A stretch of 9,729 bases of DNA, taken from contig JAKBTP010000194.1 of the NCBI GenBank assembly GCA_021844355.1, forward strand, positions 1 to 9,729, in the 5' to 3' direction. Positions 1 through 6,752 of the stretch are shown here, piece after piece. Source of the DNA: a bacterium. Its GTDB lineage: Bacteria > Chloroflexota > Dormibacteria > Aeolococcales > Bog-877. The stretch's first letter is position 1. Each line of letters starts with the position of its first letter. The position numbers were made by a program, and so were the translations under genes. The notes beneath the pieces are model-generated. The model ran no database searches and was not told the origin of the DNA. It saw nothing but the letters and a program-made list of their open reading frames with translations.

Positions 1-906
1 GTCGACCCCGCTCGGCTCATGGAGGAGGTGTCCCTCGCCCTCTCCGAGGCGCTGGCGGAGGCGGGCAGTCCGGTCGCCGGCCAGGTCGCCGTACGGCTGG
101 CTCCCGGGGGTGGGGTGGAGGTGGTGTCCATCGGCGAGGGGGAGCAGGCGCCCATCTCCCTGGCACCCCAGGTGGTGGCGCGGGCGGCGCGGCTGGCCCG
201 GGCCCGCCTCGCCCGGCAGCTGGAGGAGACGAGGCGCGACCGTTTGGCCGCCGAGGCGGTGGAGCATCGCGGGCAGCTGATGGATGGGGTGGTGGAGCGC
301 CGGGCGGGAGGCACCTGGTTTCTTCGGGCCGGCCATCTGCAGGCGGTGCTGGGCCCGGGCGAGCAGATCCCTGGTGAGCGCCTGGCGCTGGGTCGCCACC
401 TCAAGGTTGTCCTGCTGGAGTCCCGCCGCGGAGGTCCGGAGATGATCGAGGTGCGGGCCTCGCGCACCTCTCCCCTCCTCCTGCGCCGCCTCCTGGAGAT
501 AGAGGTCCCCGAGATCGCCTCTGGTGAGGTCGTCATACGGGCGGTCACACGGGAGCCGGGCGTGCGGTCCAAGGTCGCGGTGGAATCACTCAGGCCAGGC
601 CTGGACCCCAAGGGTGCCTGCATCGGGCCGAAGAGCACCCGGATCAGGGCGGTGGTGGGGGAGCTGGCGGGGGAGGAGGTCGACATCGTCGAGTGGGCGG
701 ATGACGCTGCCACCTTCGTGGCTCGGGCTCTGGCCCCGGCACCGGTGGTCGGCGTCCGCCTGGACGAGGACGGCCACCGGGCGGTGGTCGAGGTGGCTCC
801 CGACCTGCTCTCACTGGCGATCGGCAAGGAGGGCCGGAATGCCCGTCTGGCGGCCCGGCTCACGGGATGGCGCATCGACATCCGGGTGCCCGAGACTGAG
901 CCGTGA
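1..906 (+). CDS. nusA: Transcription termination/antitermination factor NusA, 5' partial
   Basis: NusA binds RNA polymerase and nascent RNA and modulates pausing, termination and antitermination. The reading frame is open from base 1, and the residues before the first ATG (VDPARL) continue the N-terminal NusA helix, so the true start lies upstream and the ATG at 19 is internal. Of the 301 visible residues, 1-85 are the end of the N-terminal polymerase-binding domain, about 90-155 the S1 domain, and the rest the two KH domains: KH1 around residues 205-222 (GACIGPKSTRIR) and KH2 around 272-294 (LAIGKEGRNARLAARLTGW). The protein ends just after KH2, so it lacks the C-terminal acidic repeats of E. 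coli NusA, as is usual outside proteobacteria. It heads the nusA-ylxR-infB cluster. Identification is secure; only the N-terminus is missing. Confidence 0.97.
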   Translation, partial: VDPARLMEEVSLALSEALAEAGSPVAGQVAVRLAPGGGVEVVSIGEGEQAPISLAPQVVARAARLARARLARQLEETRRDRLAAEAVEHRGQLMDGVVERRAGGTWFLRAGHLQAVLGPGEQIPGERLALGRHLKVVLLESRRGGPEMIEVRASRTSPLLLRRLLEIEVPEIASGEVVIRAVTREPGVRSKVAVESLRPGLDPKGACIGPKSTRIRAVVGELAGEEVDIVEWADDAATFVARALAPAPVVGVRLDEDGHRAVVEVAPDLLSLAIGKEGRNARLAARLTGWRIDIRVPETEP

Positions 907-1030
907 CCCGGGGCGCGGAGCCGCTGGCGGTCGGGCCCCCCGCCCACCGCGCCGGCTGGCACCGGAGGTGAGCCCCGCCGACCCGGCGCCGGGGCTCCGG
1001 CCGCCCTGGAAGCCCACAGCGCACGTGCCG

Positions 1031-1342
1031 ATGCGGACCTGCGTGGGCTGTCGAGAGACGCACTCGAAGTGGGAGATGATCCGGCTGTGCCGGACCGGTG
1101 AGACGCTGGACCTGGACCCAGACGGGCGGGCCCCGGGACGGGGGGCATACATCTGTGCCAAGATGGAGTGCTGGGAGGCGGCCAGGCGTAGGCGGGCGCT
1201 GCAACGGGCGCTGCGCCTTCCGGCCGGAGTGCCAGTTCCAGCCCGAGTGGCTGGCCTGGTGGCCGGTATGATCTCCAATTCGACCCCAGAGACCGGATGG
1301 GGCCCCGCAAAGGGGCCGGAGGAAGTGCTATCGCGAAGCTGA
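1031..1342 (+). CDS. ylxR: YlxR-family RNA-binding protein
   Basis: This small basic protein belongs to the YlxR family (DUF448), nearly always encoded between nusA and infB. The B. subtilis member has been reported to bind RNase P RNA and modulate RNase P; that role is known for the family, not shown here. Visible hallmarks are RTCVGCR at residues 2-8, GRGAYIC at 36-42 and the basic helix ARRRRALQRALR at 51-62. The 103 residues match the family, with a roughly 35-residue tail that may be unstructured. The start is uncertain: ATG 1031 puts the signature motif at the N-terminus, GTG 1025 is two codons earlier and better spaced from a weak GGAAG at 1008, and GTG 968 would add 21 residues. The 3' end overlaps infB. 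No ylxQ (L7Ae-like) gene follows, unlike in Bacillus. Confidence 0.88.
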   Translation: MRTCVGCRETHSKWEMIRLCRTGETLDLDPDGRAPGRGAYICAKMECWEAARRRRALQRALRLPAGVPVPARVAGLVAGMISNSTPETGWGPAKGPEEVLSRS

Positions 1343-3081
1343 AGAGGGTGGAACTCCCCGACAATCTCACGGTCAAGTCGCTGGCCGAGGCTCTCGGGGT
1401 TTCCTCCGCTGAGGTGTCGAAGGCCCTGCTGCAGCGGGGGATCCTGGCCACCATCAACCAGTCCATCGATCTCGGCACGGCCCAGCTGGTCGCCGAAGCA
1501 CTGGAGATCGAGTTGGCCGAGGCCACCACCCAGGGGGCGCCGGCCACCGGACGGGTGATGCGGGACGAGGGCCGGAAGGGCCTGGTGCCCCGGCCCCCGG
1601 TGGTGACGGTCCTCGGGCATGTGGACCACGGCAAGACCAGCCTGCTGGATGCCATCCGCGAGTCCGACGTGGCGGCGCGGGAGGCCGGCGGCATCACCCA
1701 GAGGATCGGCGCCTCGGTGGTGCGGCGGGAGGGGAGGCTGATCACCTTCATCGACACCCCGGGCCACGCCGCCTTCACGGCCATGCGGGCGAGGGGCGCC
1801 AACATCACCGATCTGGCGGTGCTGGTTGTGGCCGCCAACGACGGGGTGATGCCCCAGACCGAGGAGGCCATCCAGCACGTGCGGAACTCCGGGGTCCCCA
1901 TCCTGGTGGCCATCAACAAGATCGACCTGGAGGACGCCCACCCCGACCGGGTGAAGCAGCAGCTCGCTGAGCACGGAGTGGTGGTGGAGGACTTCGGCGG
2001 GGACGTGGTGAGCGTCCCCGTGTCAGCGAAGACCGGAGAGGGGTTGGACCACCTCCTGGAGATGATCCTGCTGGTGACCGACCTCAATCCCCCGATGGCT
2101 GATCCGAACGCTCCTGCGGAGGCCGTGGTGATCGACTCCCAGATGGACAGGGGGCGGGGGCCGGTGGCGTCGGTCTTGGTGCAGGAAGGGACCCTGCGCC
2201 GCCAGGACCACTTCGTGGTGGGGGCGCTCGCAGGCCGGGTCCGGGACCTCATTGACGACTTCGGAAAGCGGGTTGACAGTTGCTCCCCTGGGCTGCCCGC
2301 TCAGGTGGCCGGTCTTCCCGAGGTGGCCGTCGCGGGAGATCGGCTCCTGGTGGTCGCCAGCGAGAAGGAGGCGAAGGCGCGGGCCGAGGCCGCCAGGGCC
2401 GCTGTCCGCCAGGGGAGAGTGGACGCCCGTCGGGTGAGCCTGGCCGAGCTCAGCCGCCAGGGCGAGGAGCAGCTTCGCGACCTGGACCTGGTCGTGAAGG
2501 CGGACACCCACGGGGCTCTGGAGGCGCTCCGCTCCACTCTGGTCAAGTTCTCCGACCCCACAGTCCGCCTGAGGCTGGTCTACGAGGGGGTTGGCCCCAT
2601 TAGCGAGGCCGACGTCGACCTGGCGGCGGCCGCCAACGCCATCGTCGTGGGCTTCAACGTCCGGCCCGATGTGGGCGCCCGGGCCGCCGCCGAGCGGCAG
2701 GGAATCGATGTGCGGACCTACGACGTGGTCTACCAGATCACCGATGACATCGAGCGGGCCATCCAGGGTATGCACGAACCCACCTTCGAGGAGGTGTTCG
2801 AGGGCCGAGCCGAGGTCAAGATGCGTATCCGGGTGCCCCGGAGCGGCATGATCGCCGGCTCGCAGGTGACCGAGGGCAAGCTCACCAGAGGCTCCACCGT
2901 GGTGGTCAAGCGGGATGGCAAGGAGGTGCAGCGGGCCCGGATCGAGTCCCTGCGCCGGTTCAAGGACGACGTGCGCGAGGTGGCCGCCGGGTACGAGTGC
3001 GGCATCGACCTGGGCGCCTACCAGGACTTCGCCGAGGGTGACGTTCTGGAGTCCTATGTGGTGCAGCAGCGCAATCGCTGA
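1297..3081 (+). CDS. infB: Translation initiation factor IF-2, short form
   Basis: IF-2 is the GTPase that places initiator tRNA on the 30S subunit and promotes subunit joining. Residues 20-72 form one IF2_N domain. The G domain follows with G1 GHVDHGKT (107-114), G2 GGITQ (131-135), G3 DTPGH (153-157), G4 NKID (207-210) and G5 SAK (243-245), and then domains II to IV up to the C-terminus. At 594 residues it lacks the long low-complexity linker found in most Actinomycetota (often over 900 residues) and is close in size to Thermus and Chloroflexota IF-2. ATG 1297 is the first canonical start after the in-frame stop at 1189, but it has no evident Shine-Dalgarno sequence and its first eleven residues look like translated hairpin sequence. 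An in-frame ATC at 1330 has a strong one. The gene overlaps ylxR by 46 bases from 1297, or 13 from 1330. Confidence 0.97.
   Translation: MGPRKGAGGSAIAKLKRVELPDNLTVKSLAEALGVSSAEVSKALLQRGILATINQSIDLGTAQLVAEALEIELAEATTQGAPATGRVMRDEGRKGLVPRPPVVTVLGHVDHGKTSLLDAIRESDVAAREAGGITQRIGASVVRREGRLITFIDTPGHAAFTAMRARGANITDLAVLVVAANDGVMPQTEEAIQHVRNSGVPILVAINKIDLEDAHPDRVKQQLAEHGVVVEDFGGDVVSVPVSAKTGEGLDHLLEMILLVTDLNPPMADPNAPAEAVVIDSQMDRGRGPVASVLVQEGTLRRQDHFVVGALAGRVRDLIDDFGKRVDSCSPGLPAQVAGLPEVAVAGDRLLVVASEKEAKARAEAARAAVRQGRVDARRVSLAELSRQGEEQLRDLDLVVKADTHGALEALRSTLVKFSDPTVRLRLVYEGVGPISEADVDLAAAANAIVVGFNVRPDVGARAAAERQGIDVRTYDVVYQITDDIERAIQGMHEPTFEEVFEGRAEVKMRIRVPRSGMIAGSQVTEGKLTRGSTVVVKRDGKEVQRARIESLRRFKDDVREVAAGYECGIDLGAYQDFAEGDVLESYVVQQRNR
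1301..1317 (+). promoter_or_regulatory. Hairpin at the ylxR-infB junction
   Basis: A perfect 6-bp stem GGCCCC/GGGGCC (1301-1306 with 1312-1317) closes the loop GCAAA. It begins one base after the ATG at 1297 and ends directly against the Shine-Dalgarno sequence at 1318. It could hamper initiation at 1297 or modulate access to the downstream ribosome site. The structure is visible in the sequence; a regulatory role is inference. Confidence 0.4.
1318..1323 (+). promoter_or_regulatory. Strong Shine-Dalgarno sequence aligned with an in-frame ATC
   Basis: GGAGGA lies 6 bases before the in-frame ATC at 1330. It is the best ribosome site near the infB start and does not serve the ATG at 1297, which lies upstream of it. 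It argues for either a rare AUC start, giving a protein that begins (M)AKLKRVELP, or an unresolved start. GTG 1325 is out of frame, and GTG 1348 is in frame but 24 bases away. Confidence 0.5.
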
Positions 3082-3102
3082 CGGCGGTGGCGGGGTCGGC
3101 AG

Positions 3103-3483
3103 ATGAGCCCCGCCTCCCCGAGCCACCGGCGAGAGCGGCTCAACGCCCAGCTGCGCCAGGAGCTGGCGCTGGCGCTCGCCCAGGACGTGAAGGATCCCCG
3201 GCTGAACCTGGTGTCGGTGCTCGAGGTGGACTGCGCTCCCGACCTGTCGGTGGCTTTGGTGCGGGTGAGCTCCCTGGGAGACGACGCCGAGCGGCGGCGC
3301 AACCTGGTCGCCCTCAAGGGGATGAAGGGGTACCTGCGGCACCTTCTTGGGGACCGGCTGGAGAACCTCCGGCGGGTCCCCCGACTCGACTTTCGGCTGG
3401 ACGACTCGATAGTCCGTGGCACCAGGGTGAACCAGCTGCTCACCTCCCTGGCCGCGGAACCCGGGGCTGCTCCGGATGATTGA
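3103..3483 (+). CDS. rbfA: 30S ribosome-binding factor RbfA
   Basis: RbfA binds the immature 30S subunit near 16S helix 1 and assists late processing and cold adaptation. The 126-residue protein shows the single KH-like fold typical of the family: an N-terminal helix (RRERLNAQLRQELALALAQ, 9-27), the conserved VKDPRL segment (29-34), the strand following it (VALVRVSS, 50-57), and the C-terminal RVPRLDFRLDDSI (91-103). Length is normal. ATG 3103 is 21 bases after the infB stop with only a loose GGGG upstream. The 3' end overlaps nrnA by 8 bases, indicating translational coupling. The infB-rbfA-nrnA-truB order is classical for many Gram-positive-type genomes, and the identification is firm. Confidence 0.94.
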   Translation: MSPASPSHRRERLNAQLRQELALALAQDVKDPRLNLVSVLEVDCAPDLSVALVRVSSLGDDAERRRNLVALKGMKGYLRHLLGDRLENLRRVPRLDFRLDDSIVRGTRVNQLLTSLAAEPGAAPDD

Positions 3484-4450
3484 GAGCCTTTCGGCGATCG
3501 CCGCGGCTCTGGACGAGAAGGAGGACTTCGTGCTGGTCGCCCACCAGGACGCCGACGCCGACTCCTTGGGATCCGCCCTGGCCTTTGCTGAGTATCTGGA
3601 CCGCCGGGGAAAGCGGGTGGCCGTGCTGGCTCCGCAGCCGGTTCCCCAGGGGCTCGCCTACCTGCCCGGGTTCCCCCGGGTGAATCGGGAGGAGATCTCC
3701 CCGGGTGCCACGGTGATCGCCTTCGACGCCGGCAGTCCGTCGCGCTTCGGCGACCTGGGGCCGCGCATCGCCGAGGCTCCTCTCACCATCCTCTTCGACC
3801 ATCACATCAGCAACGACGGCTTCGGCGATCTCGGGGTGGTCGACCGTCAGGCGGCGGCCACCGGGATGGTGGTGCTGTCCCTTCTGCACCGTTGGGGGGC
3901 GGAGATCACGCCGGACATGGCGACCAACCTGTATGCGGCCATCTTCACGGACACCGGTGGGTTCCGGCATGACAACACCTCAGGGCCGGTCCTGCACGCG
4001 GCGGCCGAGTTGGTGGATCTGGGCGCCGACCCGGCCTTCGTGGCGCTGCGCTCCTACAAGTGGAGGCCCGCCACCACCCTGCGCCTGCAGGCGCTGGCCG
4101 CCAGCGCCGCCCACTACGAGTTGGACGGCCGGCTCATCTGGACTGCGGTGACGCAGCAGATGCTGCGCGAGGCCGGGGCGGCGCTGGAGGAGACGGAGGG
4201 GATCATCGACCTCCTCCAGACCCTGGACACCATGCTGTGCGCGGTCCTGTTCAAGGAGGCGGGGGAGGGGCTGACCAAGGTGAGCCTCAGGACGCGGGGG
4301 CGGCTGGCGGCGCACGAGCTGGTGGCCGACCTCGGCGGTGGAGGCCACTTCCGGGCGGCGGGCGCCGAGCTCCGCTCCGGTCTGCTGGAGGCCGAGGAGG
4401 CCGTGCTGCGGCGAGCGCGGGCCGCGGTGCTCCTGGAGGGCGAGGGGTGA
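3476..4450 (+). CDS. nrnA: DHH/DHHA1 phosphoesterase, NrnA-like oligoribonuclease/pAp phosphatase
   Basis: NrnA-type enzymes are Mn-dependent cytoplasmic phosphodiesterases that degrade 2-5 nt RNAs and linear dinucleotides, and some dephosphorylate pAp. All ligand motifs are visible in 324 residues: motif I H23-x3-D27-x-D29-x2-G-S, D84 in IAFDAGS, DHH at 108-110, D159 in FTDTGGFRHDNTS, and the DHHA1 glycine motif GGGGH at 287-291 that binds substrate. Motif I reads HQDADADS where HxxPDGDx is common; the metal ligands are kept. Length is normal. The ATG overlaps the end of rbfA and the stop is shared with the truB start (GTGA). Whether it prefers nano-RNA, pAp or cyclic-dinucleotide products cannot be told from sequence, so the gene symbol is by family and position. 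Confidence 0.92.
   Translation: MIESLSAIAAALDEKEDFVLVAHQDADADSLGSALAFAEYLDRRGKRVAVLAPQPVPQGLAYLPGFPRVNREEISPGATVIAFDAGSPSRFGDLGPRIAEAPLTILFDHHISNDGFGDLGVVDRQAAATGMVVLSLLHRWGAEITPDMATNLYAAIFTDTGGFRHDNTSGPVLHAAAELVDLGADPAFVALRSYKWRPATTLRLQALAASAAHYELDGRLIWTAVTQQMLREAGAALEETEGIIDLLQTLDTMLCAVLFKEAGEGLTKVSLRTRGRLAAHELVADLGGGGHFRAAGAELRSGLLEAEEAVLRRARAAVLLEGEG
4435..4440 (+). promoter_or_regulatory. Shine-Dalgarno sequence fixing the truB start
   Basis: GGAGGG ends 6 bases before GTG 4447, which overlaps the nrnA stop as GTGA. This supports 4447 over the much longer upstream extension of the same open frame into nrnA. Confidence 0.6.
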
Positions 4451-5403
4451 CAGCTCCGGTGGACGTGCTCCCCAATCCGCTCCGACGCACGGGCCGGCCT
4501 CCGGGGGTGACTGGGGTGCTCAACCTGGCCAAGCCAGCCGGGATCACCTCGTTCGCCGCCATCCGGGACGTCCGCCGGGCGCTCGGCGAGCGGCACATCG
4601 GGCACGCCGGCACCCTCGACCCGGCGGCCACCGGGGTTCTGCCGCTGTGTGTGGGGCGGGCCACCCGGCTCGTGGAGTACATCCTGCGAGAGCCCAAGAC
4701 CTACAGGGCGCGCCTCCGGCTGGGAGAGACATCGGACACCGGTGATCTCGAGGGGGATGTGCGTCCCGGCTCCTCCGCCGCGGCTTTGGACAGAACCAAG
4801 GTGGAGAAGGCGCTGGAGGGGTTCGTCGGCAGGATTGAACAGGTCCCTCCCATGCATTCCGCGGTGCGCCATCAGGGGCGCCACCTGTACGAGTTGGCCC
4901 GGAAGGGGGTGACCGTGGAGCGGAAGCCCAGGCTCGCCGAGATCCACAGCATCCAGGTCCTCTCGTTCACCCCTGGCGAGGTGGCCGAGGCCGAGGTCGA
5001 GGTGGTCTGCGGCAAGGGTACCTACCTCAGGGTGCTGGCGACCGACCTCGGGGAGCGGCTGGAGGTGGGGGGGGTGCTGGGGTGGTTGGAACGCACCGCC
5101 TACGGGCCGTTTCAGCTGGAGCAGGCGGTGTCGGTGTCCCAATTGCTGGAGGCGGACGATCCCCGGTCGCTCCTCCTGCCCCCGGAGGCCGCCGTTCAGC
5201 GGATGCCACGAGTCGACCTCCTGCCCGGAGCCGCCGCCGCCGTCCAGCGGGGCCAGGGCGCGTGGCTGCAGCGCGGCCCCCAGGGAGAGCAGGCGACGGG
5301 GGAGGTGAGGGCCCATGGCCCGGACGGCCGGCTCCTGGCGGTGGGCACGCTCGCCGGCCTGCGATTCCAGCCTCTCAAGGTGATCGCCCCCATCGGTGGC
5401 TGA
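4447..5403 (+). CDS. truB: tRNA pseudouridine(55) synthase TruB
   Basis: TruB converts U55 in the T-loop of nearly all tRNAs to pseudouridine and also acts as a tRNA chaperone. In 318 residues the family motifs are clear: LNLAKPAGITSF (25-36), GHAGTLDPAATGVLPL (52-67) with catalytic D58, KTY (84-86), RLGETSDTGD (91-100), PPMHSAV (134-140), and CGKGTYLR (188-195) with the RNA-binding loop. A C-terminal PUA-like region follows from about 250, after an Ala/Gly-rich stretch. The frame runs open far upstream into nrnA, but GTG 4447 has a good ribosome site and overlaps the nrnA stop by four bases. The first 20 residues are not conserved, so GTG 4459, 4465 or 4507 could also serve. The stop lies 13 bases before ribF. 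Confidence 0.95.
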   Translation: MTAPVDVLPNPLRRTGRPPGVTGVLNLAKPAGITSFAAIRDVRRALGERHIGHAGTLDPAATGVLPLCVGRATRLVEYILREPKTYRARLRLGETSDTGDLEGDVRPGSSAAALDRTKVEKALEGFVGRIEQVPPMHSAVRHQGRHLYELARKGVTVERKPRLAEIHSIQVLSFTPGEVAEAEVEVVCGKGTYLRVLATDLGERLEVGGVLGWLERTAYGPFQLEQAVSVSQLLEADDPRSLLLPPEAAVQRMPRVDLLPGAAAAVQRGQGAWLQRGPQGEQATGEVRAHGPDGRLLAVGTLAGLRFQPLKVIAPIGG

Positions 5404-5416
5404 CCTGGGGGTCGGG

Positions 5417-6355
5417 ATGCCTGCCGTCTTCGGGACCCCTCTGGACGGCGCGCCCAGAGACGGCCCGCCGGCGGTTGTGGCGGTGGGAAATTTCGACGGG
5501 GTGCACCTGGGCCACCAGCGGCTCCTCCAGGCGGCCCGCGAGATGGCCGGTCCGCAGGGGCTGGTGGTGGCCGTGACCTTCGAGCCCCACCCGGCGCACC
5601 TCCTGCGTCCGCAGTCGGTGCCCGGTCTCCTCACGCCGCTGCGTCTCCGCCGGCGCCTGCTCGCGGGGGCCGGAGTGGACCAGGCCCTGGTCATCCCCTT
5701 CAACGACCGGCTGCGGGCGCAGGAGCCGGGGGAGTTCCTCTCGCGCTTGCGCCACCAGCTGGCGGTCGTCGGGTTGGCGGCCGGTCCTCGGCTGTCCCTG
5801 GGTCGGGATGGAACTGGGGGGGTGGAGTTCGTCCGGGCCTATGCCAGGGAGCACCGGCTCAGGCTCGAGGTGGTGGACCAGGTGGTGGTGGGCGGGGTAG
5901 CCGTGAGCAGCTCAGAGCTTCGGCGCCTTGTCCAGGAGGGTCGGGTCTCGGAGTATCCGCTCCTCGCCGGCCACCCCTTCCAGGTGATGGGGGAGGTGGT
6001 CAGGGGAGATGGGTTGGGCCGCGTCCTGGGCTTCCCGACCGCCAACCTCAGGACCATGCCGTCCCAGCTCCTACCCCCCGACGGTGTCTACCTCATGACC
6101 TGGAGGCTGGCCTCGGGGGGAGAGCCGCGGCCGGCGGTGGGAAGCGTCGGCACGCGGCCGCACTTCTCCGGGCGCGACCGGCGCTTCGAGGTGCACGGGC
6201 TCGGTCCCACCCCCGACCTCTATGGCCAGGAGCTGATAGCGGAGGTCCTGGAGCGCGTCCGGGGCCAGGAGACGTTCCGCTCTGACGCCGAGCTGGTGGC
6301 GAGGATGGCCGAGGACCGCCGCCGAGCGGAGGAGTTCTTCTCGAAGGAGCGCTGA
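5417..6355 (+). CDS. ribF: Bifunctional riboflavin kinase/FAD synthetase RibF
   Basis: RibF phosphorylates riboflavin to FMN (C-terminal domain) and adenylates FMN to FAD (N-terminal domain). In the 312-residue form, the nucleotidyltransferase motif GNFDGVHLGH is at 24-33, FEPHP at 55-59 and SSSELR at 164-169. The kinase domain begins near 188, with GDGLGRVLGFPTANL (197-211) holding the PTAN metal/ATP motif, DGVYL (222-226), and the catalytic glutamate in FEVH (257-260) followed by DLYGQEL. The adenylyltransferase motif normally near GxDFxFG reads GPRLSLG at 123-129, so one side of the FMN pocket is altered. ATG 5417 has GGGGG five bases upstream; GTG 5396 would add 7 residues and overlap truB by 8, but has no ribosome site. 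No rpsO follows; the next gene is convergent after 12 bases. Confidence 0.93.
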   Translation: MPAVFGTPLDGAPRDGPPAVVAVGNFDGVHLGHQRLLQAAREMAGPQGLVVAVTFEPHPAHLLRPQSVPGLLTPLRLRRRLLAGAGVDQALVIPFNDRLRAQEPGEFLSRLRHQLAVVGLAAGPRLSLGRDGTGGVEFVRAYAREHRLRLEVVDQVVVGGVAVSSSELRRLVQEGRVSEYPLLAGHPFQVMGEVVRGDGLGRVLGFPTANLRTMPSQLLPPDGVYLMTWRLASGGEPRPAVGSVGTRPHFSGRDRRFEVHGLGPTPDLYGQELIAEVLERVRGQETFRSDAELVARMAEDRRRAEEFFSKER

Positions 6356-6367
6356 GGCGCCCCAAGA

Positions 6368-6622
6368 TCAGGCGGTGCGGGGCCGGGTGCCCGCGGTGGC
6401 CAGGGCGGCGAGGATCACTGCCAGCACGATCGCCACCAGAATGCTCCCGTACTTCCCGGAGGTGTGGCCCTCTCCCAGGACCGCCAGGGTGACGAAGCCA
6501 CCGATTAGGCTCCCGGCCAGCCCTGCGACGACCCGGATGGTCGCCGCCGCTCCCCGCGACTGGCGAATGTAGAGGGCCCCGATGACAACCCCGATGACGA
6601 TGAAAGCGATGACGTGGAGCAC
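6368..6622 (-). CDS. GlsB/YeaQ/YmgE-family small membrane protein
   Basis: This 84-residue, almost entirely hydrophobic protein has three predicted membrane helices (about 3-18, 28-50, 58-78), a Gly-rich second helix (AGLAGSLIGGF) and a short basic tail. That is the pattern of the GlsB/YeaQ/YmgE family, formerly called transglycosylase-associated proteins. No enzymatic activity is established for the family; members are often stress-induced. Start GTG 6622 is chosen because GGGAGG (6632-6637 on the minus strand) ends 9 bases upstream; a TTG at 6631 abuts that site too closely. The frame stays open upstream, but that extension is Arg/Pro-rich and unlikely to be real. It lies downstream of pspA on the same strand, so it may be part of the same response, and it converges with ribF. 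Confidence 0.8.
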   Translation of the reverse strand: MLHVIAFIVIGVVIGALYIRQSRGAAATIRVVAGLAGSLIGGFVTLAVLGEGHTSGKYGSILVAIVLAVILAALATAGTRPRTA

Positions 6623-6677
6623 TTGGTTCAACCTCCCTCTGGCAGTGACGACGGCTCTGGCTTGGACGCGGAACTGG

Positions 6678-6683
6678 AATTTA
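6678..6683 (-). promoter_or_regulatory. Possible -10 element for the small membrane protein gene
   Basis: TAAATT on the minus strand fits TANNNT and sits in a rare AT-rich patch within 70% GC DNA, about 55 bases before the GTG start at 6622. I see no convincing -35 hexamer 16-19 bases upstream. The rest of 6623-6725 shows nothing coding. The gene may instead be read from pspA. Confidence 0.25.
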
Positions 6684-6725
6684 GCAGAGAGGCCCCTCCA
6701 GGGTGTGGGGGTCCTGCGGGCCGCA

Positions 6726-6752
6726 GCGGCTGGGGCTGCGCCCCAAGGCCGC
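6726..6752 (-). terminator. Bulged GC-rich hairpin directly after pspA
   Basis: Immediately after the pspA stop, the transcript can form GCGGC plus TGGGGC paired with GCCCCA plus GCCGC: an 11-bp stem with a 2-nt bulge and a GCA loop. No T-run follows, so it would be an imperfect intrinsic terminator, or a 3'-end stabiliser between pspA and the membrane protein gene. Confidence 0.45.

Noticed and set aside
811..1974. A 387-codon open frame on the minus strand opposite nusA, ylxR and infB
   Set aside because: It is a shadow of the coding strand with no recognisable domain.
2023..3342. A 439-codon open frame on the minus strand opposite infB and rbfA
   Set aside because: It has no family motif and is repetitive His/Gly/Leu composition; the + strand genes here are certain.
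4060..4446. Extension of the truB frame into nrnA
   Set aside because: The encoded sequence is Gly/Arg-rich shadow; GTG 4447 with GGAGGG upstream and the stop-start overlap fits much better.
4114..5703. A 529-codon open frame on the minus strand
   Set aside because: It lies antisense to nrnA, truB and ribF, is rich in Arg/Pro/Gly/His with no recognisable domain, and results from high-GC codon bias opposite real genes.
6356..6383. Possible ribF terminator (GCCCC ... GGGGC)
   Set aside because: There are only 5 bp with a 15-base loop and no T-run, overlapping the end of the convergent gene; too weak to call.
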